Assembly (NCBI GenBank): GCA_002989075.1
Contig: PSQN01000014.1
Location: forward strand, 1,178,001 to 1,242,000
Direction: 5' to 3'
Length of the DNA stretch: 64,000 bases
Origin: Arthonia radiata
Taxonomy: Eukaryota > Ascomycota > Arthoniomycetes > Arthoniales > Arthoniaceae
Shown here: one piece after another, positions 54,162 through 64,000 of the stretch
Layout: each line of letters begins with the position of its first letter
How positions within the stretch are numbered: position 1 is the stretch's first letter
The notes under the pieces: generated by a model
Seen by the model: only the letters and a program-made list of their open reading frames with translations
Database searches by the model: none
What the model was told of the DNA's origin: nothing
Translations under genes and position numbers: made by a program

Positions 54162-54836
54162 GGTGTAGGTGTTGCTCGGGTACCTTCGATGGTGGCTTGG
54201 AAATATATGTATCTTGCTGTCGAGTGGAAGTTTAGGATTTGTGTGACTCTCTTAATCCTTCCATAATGCCCTGCAATGGGACTTGAGAGGTCTTTATATC
54301 ATCTGGTTGTGGATTGAAAGTGAGAGCCTTGAACTGAACCTGACATAGTATAGGCGTTTTTGCCAATTAGACCCGCGGAGGTAAATCCGCTTGCTGAGGC
54401 AGAGTCGGATCTAACGCTCGGAGTTTCGGTTTTTATCGATCAAAGCCGTAGGTAGCTTAGGACTTAGCAGGAAAGGTGCGGCGGACATGGCACAAATGGT
54501 CACGCTGTACTCAGGGCGTTGGTCTGGACTTTGTACCGGTACGGCATAGATTGCAGCTTTCAAAGAACGATATCGCTGACTGAATGGTCGGATCCGACAC
54601 TGCAGCACAAACTGTTAAACTGGTCGCGAGTCTACAATGCTGTGGTGGTGGGCTTAAGGAAGATGACGTCAGAAAACGTTCCGAGGGCGAGGGCGGCGGG
54701 GGTCTGATGAGGGGCAGTCATCTTCAAAATTCCTCGCAGCACGATCTTTGCTTCGTCTCTTTCGCGAACACCAAAGAGACAACTTTCAAGCACGAAGTAT
54801 TCAAAGATCAGACAAAAGTTTACATAATCAGCCAAC
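54162..54836. promoter_or_regulatory. Divergent promoter of the reductase and superoxide dismutase genes
   Basis: 675 bp separate the two start codons. A TATA-like box serves the reductase. Near the SOD side a TTTCAAGCACGAAG stretch and GACGTCA at about 54665 are possible regulatory sites; GACGTCA is a CRE/ATF-like word. No other gene is supported here. Confidence 0.4.
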
Positions 54837-55595
54837 ATGGTCAAAGCTGGTAAATGTTCTCCGCAGTCATTGGTCCATCAGCGAGCACCGTGATGGTCAC
54901 GAAACTTGCTCAAACTTGCTCACCTTTTAACAAGTGGCTCGTTCTCAACTCCACTGTAAACCATCGACGGACTGATGCTAATGATTTCACCAATCAGTTG
55001 CCGCCGTCCGTGGTGACGCCTCCAAGGTCGCTGGCAGCGTCACTTTCGAGCAAGAAGCCGAGTCCAGCCCCACCACCATCTCATGGAACATTCAGGGCCA
55101 TGACGCCAACGCGGAGCGTGGCATGCACGTTCACGTCTATGGCGACAACACCAACGGCTGCACTAGCGCTGGTCCACACTGTATGTTCACAGCCCATGCA
55201 CCCCTTCAAGCAACCTCATCAGCCTCCACTACACTATCCCCTTCCCTCTAAAGAACAGACACCAATACACTATTTCATCCCATCCCACATCCGATTCGAA
55301 TCTAACGAAACATCTGCGCATAGTCAACCCCGCAGGCAAAGGCCACGGCGCCCCCACAGACGACGACCGCCACGTCGGCGACCTCGGCAACTTCAAGACG
55401 GACGGCCAGGGCAACGCCACTGGCTCGGTGCAGGACAACCAGATCAAGCTGATCGGCCAACACAGCGTCATCGGCCGCACGATCGTCGTGCACGCGGGCA
55501 CAGACGACCTGGGCAAGGGCGGCAACGAGGAGTCGAAGAAGACTGGCAACGCCGGCGGCCGTCCGGCATGCGGCGTCATTGGCATTGCTCAGTAG
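54837..55595 (+). CDS. sod1: Cu/Zn superoxide dismutase
   Basis: Three exons: 54837-54849, 54998-55180 and 55324-55595, giving 155 residues, the usual length. The product disproportionates superoxide to oxygen and hydrogen peroxide in the cytosol (and mitochondrial intermembrane space). Visible signatures: [31 protein letters not shown] (copper and zinc histidines), [20 protein letters not shown] (zinc ligands), [13 protein letters not shown] (copper His and electrostatic loop), and [16 protein letters not shown] with the disulfide Cys. The 13-nt first exon encodes MVKA plus one base, as in many fungal SOD1 genes. No targeting peptide. Confidence 0.97.
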
Positions 55596-55980
55596 GCCAG
55601 CATATTAAAAGCTACAACCGAGAGCAGCGTGGTTTTCGCGATACGCCTTTAGCCATCTTGATGATGTATACTAGATGAAATGATCTAAGATGGCCCTCAG
55701 TCGCTCGTCTATACCCTGTAGTTGGGTGAAGCAAGGTGAACAAAAGCGCGTGTCTTACTTGTAGTTGAGCAAAGTCAGGTAATGTACGAAGCAACGTAGC
55801 CTAACTTCTTGAAAGTATCTCCGCTGTGATGGACATGCAGATGGACATGCAACAGTGAGGCGTTCCGTTACTTTGAAACACCGATGCCTGCCAATCCGGT
55901 CAGCATCCGGTCAGCATCTGCTGAATCACTTCCTCCAGAGCAGAACCGCTTCTTCCTCAATACATGAATCTGAGCGCAGG
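55596..55980. other. Intergenic region before the methyltransferase gene
   Basis: Holds the SOD 3' end and the methyltransferase promoter. The frame of the next gene is open upstream to 55855, but that stretch does not resemble the family and is probably leader. Confidence 0.4.
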
Positions 55981-57505
55981 ATGAGTTCCCAAAGCCGAAT
56001 CGTGCAGCTCGCTCACATCATATCCAGCAATACGACAAAGCTAGAGGAGTTCCGCCAAAGCAGCGGACAACCTGATGTCTCATTCGACGTGAACGCCGCG
56101 CCCTCGCTCGCCATTCCACCAAGCGAGACATCAGTTCTTGAGGCCCGCAACGATGTTCTCGCAGCTTCTCGAGAGCTTACGCGGCTTATGCAGAGCCCGT
56201 CAAGCACATTGCAAGAGTGCAGTGTAAGTGCAAGACTTGGTGTGACCTACGGATATTAACACCATGGACAGGTCAAGGACGCCTTCGCTCTGCATATGAT
56301 ATGCCGCTTCAACATCGCAGAGTTGGTCCCTGTCTCGGGTGAAACTACCTTCCCTGAGATTGCTAGAGAGATCAAGCTGCCACAGAGTGATGTGGAGAGG
56401 ATCTTGCGATATGCGATGACATCTCAGTTCTTCGAAGAGCCAAGTCCTGGCAAGGTCCGCCATACATCTGCTTCGCGCCTCATTCGAGAGGATAAGTTGT
56501 TTCACGCTGCCATGGGGATTACATTCGAAGAAACGTTTCCGGCGGCTGCTAAGGTCAGTAGAGACTTCCTTCGCGAAATCCATGTGGATGTTGTGGGTGT
56601 CTTGCTAACCACCTACAGGCCGTTGATGCGTTAGAGAAACACCCTGGTTCGCAAGAGCCGATACACTCAGTGAGACATCCCCCTAGACATCATGCAAGGC
56701 AAGCATGGAGCTAACAAAGAGCACTCGCAACAGGGCTGGGGCGTCGCCAATCAAGCTACCTCACCATTCTTCGAAGAACTCGCAAAGAACCACAAACAGC
56801 GTCACCGCGTGGTCTCGGGCGCAATGGATGCATGGAACCGTATGATCCCTTCCGGCCCGCTGATCGAGAACTATCCGTGGGGATCCTTTCAAGAGGGCAA
56901 AGTCGTCGACGTCGGCGGCGGCCATGGCGGACTCAGCGTAGCAATTGCATCTCGCTTCCCGGGCCTCAAGCTTGTTGTCCAAGACCTCCCCGCCGTCGTG
57001 GAAGAAGGTACCACTTATGTTCCTGCAGAGCTTCAAGGACGCATCGAGTTTATGGCACACGATTTCTTCGCAGAGCAGCCCATTGCAGGAGCTGACGTCT
57101 ACCTCTTGCGCTCGATATTTCACGACTGGCCAGACAAATATTGCGTCAAGATCCTGAAGGCTTTGGTCCCGGCGCTGAAGCCTGGCGCGCGGGTTATCAT
57201 CAACGACAACAGTATGCCTCCGCCAGGAACGCTGCCTCCGACGGCTAATAGGGAGAAGCTGTAAGTCGCAGCCCTGGAGTCAAGAAAGGTTTATTCGGTT
57301 CTTGCTAACTACTGGTAGGGGATGGGACATCGCTATGGTGCTTCTATGCAACGCCAGAGACAGAGCAGATGCGGATTGGGCGAAGCTGTTCGAGGAGGCT
57401 GATCCTCGGTTTGAGTTTCAAGGAGTGCGACTGCCGACGAAAGGCGTCCAGGGATTGCCTCCGCAGGCCGTGTTGAGTATCATTGAGGCGGTTTGGAAGG
57501 GTTGA
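55981..57505 (+). CDS. SAM-dependent O-methyltransferase (fungal secondary-metabolite type)
   Basis: Five exons with consistent phases: 55981-56223, 56272-56553, 56619-56669, 56734-57260 and 57319-57505, giving 429 residues. Residues ~80-190 form the winged-helix dimerisation part (FPEIAREIKLPQSDVERILRY). The catalytic domain has VVDVGGGHGGLSVAIA (SAM-binding motif I), VVQDLPAVVEEG, HDFFAEQPIAGADVYLLRSI and FHDWPDKYCVKIL, in which the His-Asp pair includes the likely base of plant COMT-like enzymes, then NDNSMPPPGTLPP. Relatives methylate hydroxyl groups of polyketides and aromatics (AflP/OmtA-like family). It is 576 bp upstream of a CoA-ligase-like gene on the same strand. The substrate is unknown. 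The third intron is my best fit: its acceptor at 56733 restores the frame before GWGVANQ. Confidence 0.9.
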
Positions 57506-58080
57506 TGCGAGTTTGGCATCACCTTCCTCGGTAAGGCCCGTGCGTTGTCCCCATCGTGCCAGGCCTGGTCTGCTCAATGACCGGCGGATGATGAGCCATT
57601 GTAATTACTCGTGAAGAGCGCATTCGAGACGAAGCTTCCTCATTCATCCGGGCTCCAAATTGCTGCGCATATCATCATTGCATCACAAGGCGAGGACCAA
57701 TCACTGAGTAGGTCCGTGTTGGCGTGTGTTCCGCCTCTGCGAGTGCCCTCTGCCGGCTTCACCACCTGTACTCCGTATAAATTTCTTTCTTATCAATCTG
57801 ATGTCGGTAATAATGAATACGAAGCATCTAAGACGCAACCCATTGAGCTCATTAGCAATTAAATGCCGAGCGCCAGCCCACTCTCAGTTAGCCTCGGCCC
57901 AATCAGGCTCGGCAACAAGGATGCGGAGACGCCCTTGTCTTGTGAGATGCGCGCTCTCACGCAGTCAGCATGCTCCCCAGCTGCTCTGCAGGAGCATTGC
58001 CACCACTCGATCCCCTCGCGTCACATAGAACTGTGCGTTCCACGGCTTCCTGCAGCAATATCCTTGTCCTGTAGGCCATC
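57506..58080 (+). promoter_or_regulatory. Promoter region of the ligase gene, TATA box at 57776-57782
   Basis: TATAAAT at 57776, 305 bp before the ATG. The interval contains two short plus-strand frames with no recognised content. Confidence 0.45.
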
Positions 58081-59902
58081 ATGCCCTTCTACCCGCCAGC
58101 ATGGGTCCCCCAGATGCCAATGGATCCGCCGGACACGGTGTCGATCGCAGACTTTGTACTTAACGATGAGCACCGTACAATACCTCTAGCGAAAGCTAAG
58201 AACTTCTTTACCTGTGGACTGAGCGGGAAGACGTACACCAACCCTCAAGTCAAAGAGCGCGTGGAACTGCTTGCGCGGGGCCTGCTGAAAGAGCTGGGAT
58301 GGAAGACCAACGAGGGCACGGAGTGGGACAAGGTCGTCGGTGTTTTCGCTGTGAATACGGTATGTCTGGCGGCTGGGTCGAGAATCCTGTGCCATTGTCA
58401 AGTTGGCAGTGCTGAGCATTACTGACGCGAGCGCTGCGCGCATACAGATCGATACCGCAACTGTCGCATGGGCCTGCCACAAGATCAATGCTATCGACAC
58501 GCCCGCCAATGCCTCATACGCGCCCTACGAGCTTGAACACCAAATGCGCGACTCCGGCGCAAAGTGCCTTTTCACATGCGCGCCGCTTATGGAGACCGCT
58601 CTCACGGTGGCGCGCAAGATCGGCATCCCGGATAAGCATGTGTTCATTATGGATCTGCCTGGCGCGCCAGCAGTACCGAAGCACAAGACGGTAGACGACT
58701 TGATCAATCAGGGCAAGAGCGCACCAGCACTGGAACGGCTACAATGGACCAAAGGCCAGGGCGCAAGACAGACGGCGTTCCTCTGCTATTCCTCCGGTAC
58801 CTCAGGCCTTCCCAAGGGTGTCATGATATCGCACCGCAACGTCATTAGCAACACCCTCCAAATCACGACCTTCGACCGCCCAGGTCGAGAGACTCGCTAC
58901 GGCCCTGGCTACACGCAAAACGTTCTAGGCCTTCTTCCATTCTCACACATCTACGGCTTGGTAGTGACGGTCCACGCCTCAGTATACATGGGCGACGGCA
59001 TCGTGGTGCTCCCAAAATTCGAAATGCAATCCTTCCTCAACGCCATCCAGATGCAGAAGATCGCATGCCTCTACCTCGTCCCGCCCATCATCATTCAAAT
59101 GGTGAACGCCAAGCAAACCCTCCAAAAGTACGACCTCAGCGCCGTTAGGGAGATCTTCACTGGCGCAGCACCTTTAGGCGCAGAAACAGCAGAAGCGCTC
59201 AACGCGCTGTACCCGTCCTGGGCCATCCGGCAAGGCTATGGCCTCACAGAGACATGCACGGTCGTGTGCTCCACGCCCAGCACGGACATCTGGCCTGGAT
59301 CCTGTGGCTCGCTGCTCCCTGGCTACGAAGGCCGGCTCGTCACGGTCGAAGGTAACGAGATCACGGGGTACGATCAGCCCGGCGAGCTGTGGGCGAGGAG
59401 CCCCAGTGTCGTCCTCGGGTATCTGCACAACGACAAAGCCAACATCGAGACCTTCGTCGACGGGTACATGCGCACAGGCGACGAAGCCGTCGTGCGGAAG
59501 AATCCGAAGAGCGGGCACGAGCACATTTTCATCGTCGATCGCATCAAGGAGCTCATCAAAGTCAAAGGCCTGCAAGTAGCGCCTGCGGAGCTGGAAGCGC
59601 ATCTGCTGAGCCATCCGGCGGTCGCTGATTGTGCTGTTATTCCTACTGCTGATGCCGCGGCAGGGGAGCGGCCGAAGGCGTACGTGGTGAAGAGTAGTAA
59701 CTCCGGCGGTATTGAAGATAGTGAGAGATTGCTTAAGCGGGATATTCAGAAGCATGTGGAGAAAGAGAAGGCGAGGCATAAGTGGATTAAGGAGATTGAG
59801 TTTATTGATGTTATTCCGAAGAGCCCCAGTGGGAAGATTTTGAGGAGGTTGTTGAGGGATAAGGATAGGGCGCAGAAGCGGAAGGAGGGGCCGAAGTTGT
59901 AG
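58081..59902 (+). CDS. 4-coumarate:CoA ligase-like adenylate-forming enzyme
   Basis: Two exons, 58081-58359 and 58448-59902 (intron 88 nt), 577 residues. The ANL-superfamily motifs are all present: CYSSGTSGLPKGVMISHRNV (ATP P-loop, A3), LLPFSHIYGLV, FTGAAPLGAETAEALN, GYGLTETC (A5), GYMRTGDEAV (A7), DRIKELIKVKGLQVAPAELE (A8) and PKSPSGKILRR with the catalytic Lys (A10). The reaction is carboxylate + ATP + CoA to acyl-CoA, usually on aromatic or medium-chain acids. The protein ends PKL, a weak match to a peroxisomal PTS1 signal. The protein begins MPFYPPAWVPQMPMDPPDTV, as fungal 4CL-like enzymes do. Same-strand placement after the methyltransferase gene suggests a shared pathway but does not prove it. 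Confidence 0.92.
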
Positions 59903-60044
59903 ATACGCTGGGCATGGTAAGGGTTGCTGGTTGTATAGAGATGGTGTTGGTGCGTGTATTTACTTGCGAGGCGTACGCTGACGATGTTGTTGTATAGAAC
60001 GAATGTTACACATACCCTACGAGCCGTGTTTTGCTGAGCAAGAA

Positions 60045-60960
60045 GGTACGGTTCTACCGGTTACCATGCTGATGCGCCCGTCCGTATCGCGGTTTACCAG
60101 AGAAGAGTGAGCGCTTGTATCGTCTACCATTGCGATGCACCCGTCCCTACCGCGGTTTACCAGAGAGGAGCGAGCACTTGTATCGTTCATCATGCCGACG
60201 CACTCGTTCATATCGCGGTTCACCAGAAAGGAGCGAGCACTTATGTCGTTTACCATGGCGACGCGCCCGCCACTACCGCCGATTACCGCAGTCGGAGTCT
60301 ACCAAAAATGGACGAGCACTTGTGTCGTTTACCGTGGCGATACGGCCCGCGCGTGCCGCGGTTTACAACAGTACGCAGTCTACCAAAAAAGTATTAGCAC
60401 TTGCATCGTTTACTATAGCGATACGGTCTACGAGTACCGCGACTTACTACAGTACCGCAGTTTACTAGAAAGGGGTGACCACTTGTATGGTTTACTATGG
60501 CGACGCAACCGTCCATACCACGGTTCAGTAGTCCCGTAGTTTACCAGAAATGGCCGACCACTTGTATCATTTACTATGAAGATGCGCCCCATTAGTACCG
60601 TGGTTTACTACAGTAGGCAGTTTTGAGAGAAAAGAAAAAGACGAGCACTTATATCGCTTGCAATGGCGATACGGCCAGCGAGTACCGCGGTTTACCACAG
60701 CACCGTAGGTTACCAAAACAAGATGACCAGTTGTATCAGTTACTGTGGCGATACACCCCGTGGGCACCGCGGTTATCAGAAAGGACAAGCACTTGTATCG
60801 TTTACTATACCGATGTGCCCCATCATTAATGTGGTTTACTACCAAAAGGACGAGCACTTCAATCATTTACTATGCCGATACGCTCTATCAGCAGCGTGGT
60901 TTACTGACAAAATGACGAGCACTTGTATAGGTTACTATCGCGACGTGGCCGGCAGGGACG
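60045..60960. repeat. Degenerate minisatellite, about 12-13 copies of a 61-85 bp unit
   Basis: The word GAGCACTTGTATCGTTTACC and variants recurs at about 60110, 60172, 60235, 60315, 60393, 60477, 60556, 60643, 60723, 60786, 60853 and 60915, each followed by a GCGAT-x-C-GCCCG stretch and a TACCGCGGTTTACCAGAAA stretch. Unit length varies, partly from an optional ~20-bp insert (ACTACAGTAC...). Some frames stay open across units on both strands, but unit lengths are not multiples of three, so I do not call a gene. Confidence 0.85.
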
Positions 60961-61775
60961 ATGGGCGAACGAGACTCTGATCTGCTCAAGTCTCAGCTCA
61001 TCCAAGCTCAGTAAAAGGGACGAACGAACATTACTTCCGAATCGACTGTAATTGTCAAGTGACTGATGGAGCCTCATAACAGCGCCAGGCTTCATTATAT
61101 TGATCTATTCCCCACTCTTCTTCTCTTCTCTCGTCTGTCTTCATCTCTTCCTCTCTTTCTCCTTCCCAATATTTGAATACTCCTCTGAACCTACCACTGC
61201 ATCATCTTAAACTTGTAATTCAGATGTTAGGTTCCAGATGGTCCAGCAGATCTCGAGGATCAGAATGAACACATGCTTGGGCGATTTGCATCGCGCGCGT
61301 TAATTGCTTTCTGTATCAAACGACACACCGACAGCACCGCTGCATAATCTGCTACACGGTAACGTCACTGATTGCTGCTATTATAGCTTCACGCGTTAGT
61401 AAACAGATAAGATAGTCGGGGGTAGGCGTGGGTGGTAAGAACATAGCACCCATGTCTTGGCGCCAAGCGGTTGACATCTGCTTCAAAGTCGACTTCGAAC
61501 ACCTCTCCCATGCATATAGCTCATCTCTTCCCCGCCTGTCCACTTGCAAACTACCGGCTATGGTGCACGTAGCTCAAGGGCTATCTATCTAGTGCTCAAG
61601 CATTTGCTTGTTGATGCTCTCAAAACGGCAGGTCGGTCTTTCCATCGATGACATAGATGAATAGTCGTCTCCTGCCCAATGTCTGAACGGGAGGGCGGCA
61701 GCGCTGGCCATAGTATAAGGTACAGCAGGGCGCTCACTAAGATGGACTACTCGAAGTTGATCGGTCAGTATCATA
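60961..61775. other. Promoter region of the sedolisin gene
   Basis: A strong C/T-rich tract (about 61105-61190) and a TATA-like TATAAGG at about 61709, roughly 66 bp before the ATG. No gene is supported; a 103-codon minus-strand frame overlaps the start of the sedolisin gene and is a shadow. Confidence 0.4.
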
Positions 61776-63969
61776 ATGCGCGTATCGTACTTGATATCTT
61801 TGGTTGCAGCGCTGTTCACAGCGTCCACTGCCGCTGCTCCAGCGTCAACGAACCATGTCCTCCACGAGAAGCGCAACGCCGCACCGCACCAATGGACCAA
61901 ACGAGCTAGAGCTCACAAAGACGATGTCTTGCCAGTCCGCATAGGCCTTGCGCAACAAAATCTACATAATGCTGAACATTACCTCATGGACGTGGCCGAC
62001 CCACGCTCTCCAAATTTTGGCAAACGCTGGAGCGCCGATGAGGTTGCCAGTACATTTGCGCCTACTGCCAAGGCCCATGACAAGGTCACTGAATGGTTGA
62101 CCGAATCTGGCATTGGAGCACACAGAATGTCACACTCGAAAGGCCGAAACTGGCTTGAGTTTGACGCCTCGATCTCTGAGGCCGAGGGCTTGTTCAGTAC
62201 CGAGTACTTTGTCTATGAGCATAAGCGTGATGGTGGGTATCGCATTGCTTGTGATGAGTATCACCTGCCGCGAGATGTGAGAGAGCACGTCGACTTTGCT
62301 ATGCCGACGGTGCAGTTGGATGGACTGAAACCTGTGGCGCAGGCGCATCCCAGTAAGTCTTTTTCTTGTATCATGACTGCTGAATGCAGCATAAGATGAG
62401 AAGATTGCTATCAGAAAGCATGCGCAAAGATCATACTACTACCATCAAACCATTAAAGCGACCCTTTGGGCTGACTGGACATAGAGCGCATGTTCGATAC
62501 GCCCATGGCAGGCCTGACAGGCCTCTCCAATTGTTCCCAGCTGATAACGATTGAATGCCTCCGAGCCATCTACAAGTTCCAAGCGCTGAACACCAGCAAT
62601 CCCTCCAATAAGATGGGCATCGTTGAATTCGCTGACTATCTCTACCTGCCGGACTTGGTGCCGTTTTTCGCGAACTTGACCGATCCACAGATACCAGCCG
62701 ATACTGTCCCGGACTTCATCAGTATCGACGGAGGTAAGCCTTCAAATCTAACCGTGGCACAAGCCCAAGAAGTCGTCGAGTCAGCGCTAGACTTCCAAAC
62801 CGCATACTCGATCATCTATCCACAAGGCCTCCGACTCTATCAAATGGGCGACAGTGTCAACGTCGACTCTGTCGGAACTTTCAACATCTTCCTTGATGCG
62901 CTGGATGCATCATACTGCACCTACGAGGGTGGTGATGCACCGTATGTGGACCCACAATATCCTGATCCCAACGAAGGGGGATATACGGGACCTCTACAGT
63001 GTGGTGGTGCTCCCATCTCTAGTGTCTTTTCTTTCTCCTACAACCAAATCGAAGGCGCCCTCCCAGAGTTCTATCAGCGTCGCCAATGTAACGAGTGGAT
63101 GAAGCTGGGATTGCAGGGTGTGAGTGTGCTTTTCGCCTCGGGGGACTCTGGCGTTGCCAATCGGTATAATGCGGGGGTAAGTCTTACAGCGTCCACACAT
63201 TCCTCTCTGTTGCCTCAAAGCCACCTTTCGGCAGCCAGCGCGCCGGCATTGTCTCAAAACACTTTGTCTGAAACCAAAACAAACTTCAGCCGGGGCTGTG
63301 CTGACATAATGTTTCCAGTACGAGAACAGCTGTCTCAATGCTAATGATCTATACGTCGACGACAACGGCACGAGATTCAGCCCTTCGTTCCCAACGAATT
63401 GCCCGTACATTACCGCCGTCGGTGCCACGGACCTACTCAACTCCTCCATCCTCGGTGGCGAACGAGCAGTTGCGGACCCGAATAGGAACAACTCGAAGCT
63501 CGATTACTACTCAGGAGGCGGCTTCAGCAACATCTTCGAGCTACCTGACTACCAGCGGGACGCCGTGACGAACTACCTAACATCGTATCCTCCGCCGTAT
63601 GATGGCAACGTCTTCAACAACAGCGGAACCTCGCGCGCGTACCCCGACGTCTCAGCACTTGGCTTGAAGATCGCGACGGTGTATCTCAACCGCACCATTG
63701 GCGTCGGCGGGACCTCAGCGTCCACACCAATCGTCGCTTCATTGGTCACGCTGCTCAACGAGTTGCGTCTAGAGGCGGGCAAAGGCCCAATCGGCTTTCT
63801 CAACCCCACATTCTATGCTAACGCTGACGCCTTCAACGATATCACTGTCGGCAGCAATCCCGGATGTGGCACAGATGGCTTCGCAGCGCAACCTGGCTGG
63901 GATCCGGTGACTGGTCTAGGAACGCCTGACTTCGGAAAGCTGAGGGACATTTTCTTGGCACTGCCGTAG
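61776..63969 (+). CDS. Secreted sedolisin-type serine-carboxyl peptidase (S53, tripeptidyl peptidase-like)
   Basis: Three exons: 61776-62352, 62485-63176 and 63319-63969, giving 639 residues. A signal peptide (MRVSYLISLVAALFTASTAA) precedes an activation prodomain (about residues 30-190; QNLHNAEHYLMDVADPRSPNFG and KWLT/WLEFDASISEAEGLFSTEY are typical). The catalytic set is visible: Glu291 and Asp295 in VVESALDFQTAY, Asp413 in FASGDSGVAN (oxyanion hole) and Ser556 in GVGGTSASTP, with the calcium-site end DAFNDITVGSNPGC ... PGWDPVTGLGTPDFGKL. These acid peptidases degrade external protein at low pH. N-glycosylation sites are frequent. Promoter words were not assignable. The gene is complete; the stop is 31 bp before the window edge. 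Confidence 0.93.
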
Positions 63970-64000
63970 GCTTTGGCTGGGTCTGATGCAAGGCAGGCTC

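Noticed and set aside
60107-60539. Repeat proteins encoded by the minisatellite on either strand
   Set aside because: Frames shift between units because unit lengths are not multiples of three, and open stretches occur on both strands equally.

Overview
The window is nuclear DNA of a filamentous ascomycete (Pezizomycotina; a dothideomycete is my guess, from overall style only). The grounds are short spliceosomal introns of about 40-150 nt with GTAAGT-like donors and CTAAC-like branch sites, fungal gene families (Rsr1/Bud1 GTPase, sedolisin, rhodopsin-domain membrane protein, fungal adenylate-forming ligase), and a block of transposons with an AT-rich, TA-rich, CA/TG-poor composition typical of repeat-induced point mutation (RIP). 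Coordinates of spliced genes come from matching phases across introns by eye; no transcripts were available.

Left arm (1-28.9 kb), ordinary composition. Two related acidic genes (3-1559, open to the left edge, and 8162-9817) share a cysteine-containing module and flank a six-exon gene for a V8/trypsin-like serine protease with a very long repeat-rich tail (3046-6799). Next come an Rsr1/Bud1-type small GTPase with a 10-nt exon (11318-12473), two decayed genes on the minus strand (13505-13954 and 14016-15164), and a rhodopsin-domain membrane protein (16920-18241). From 18.47 to 26.39 kb lies a family of nine small genes, nearly all starting Met-Cys-His and carrying a fixed cysteine pattern; several are tandem copies sharing the same upstream block. 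Two small minus-strand genes or gene relics (27304-27681 and 28314-28820) close the arm.

Transposon block (28.94-52.86 kb). Target-site duplications allow the insertions to be ordered. A LINE (34458-52857, minus strand, 15-bp duplication) was split by a Ty1/copia element (36309-49073, minus strand), which was itself split by a Ty3/gypsy element (40752-48097, plus strand). A second copia element (28944-34186, minus strand) lies just to the left, with 251 bp of unmutated host DNA stranded between it and the LINE. All are dead, heavily mutated fossils.

Right arm (52.87-64 kb), ordinary composition and gene-dense. An aldo-keto reductase of the pyridoxal-reductase type and a Cu/Zn superoxide dismutase are divergently transcribed from one intergenic region. 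They are followed by a tandem pair that could act in one small-molecule pathway, an O-methyltransferase and a 4-coumarate:CoA-ligase-like enzyme. A degenerate minisatellite (about 60.04-60.96 kb) and a secreted sedolisin-type peptidase (61776-63969) complete the window.

The most promising undescribed system is the small Met-Cys-His protein family at 18.5-26.4 kb: intracellular (no signal peptide), metal-ligand-like cysteine spacing, repeated with its promoter at about 0.6-0.9 kb intervals, and including one copy whose start codon reads ATA.
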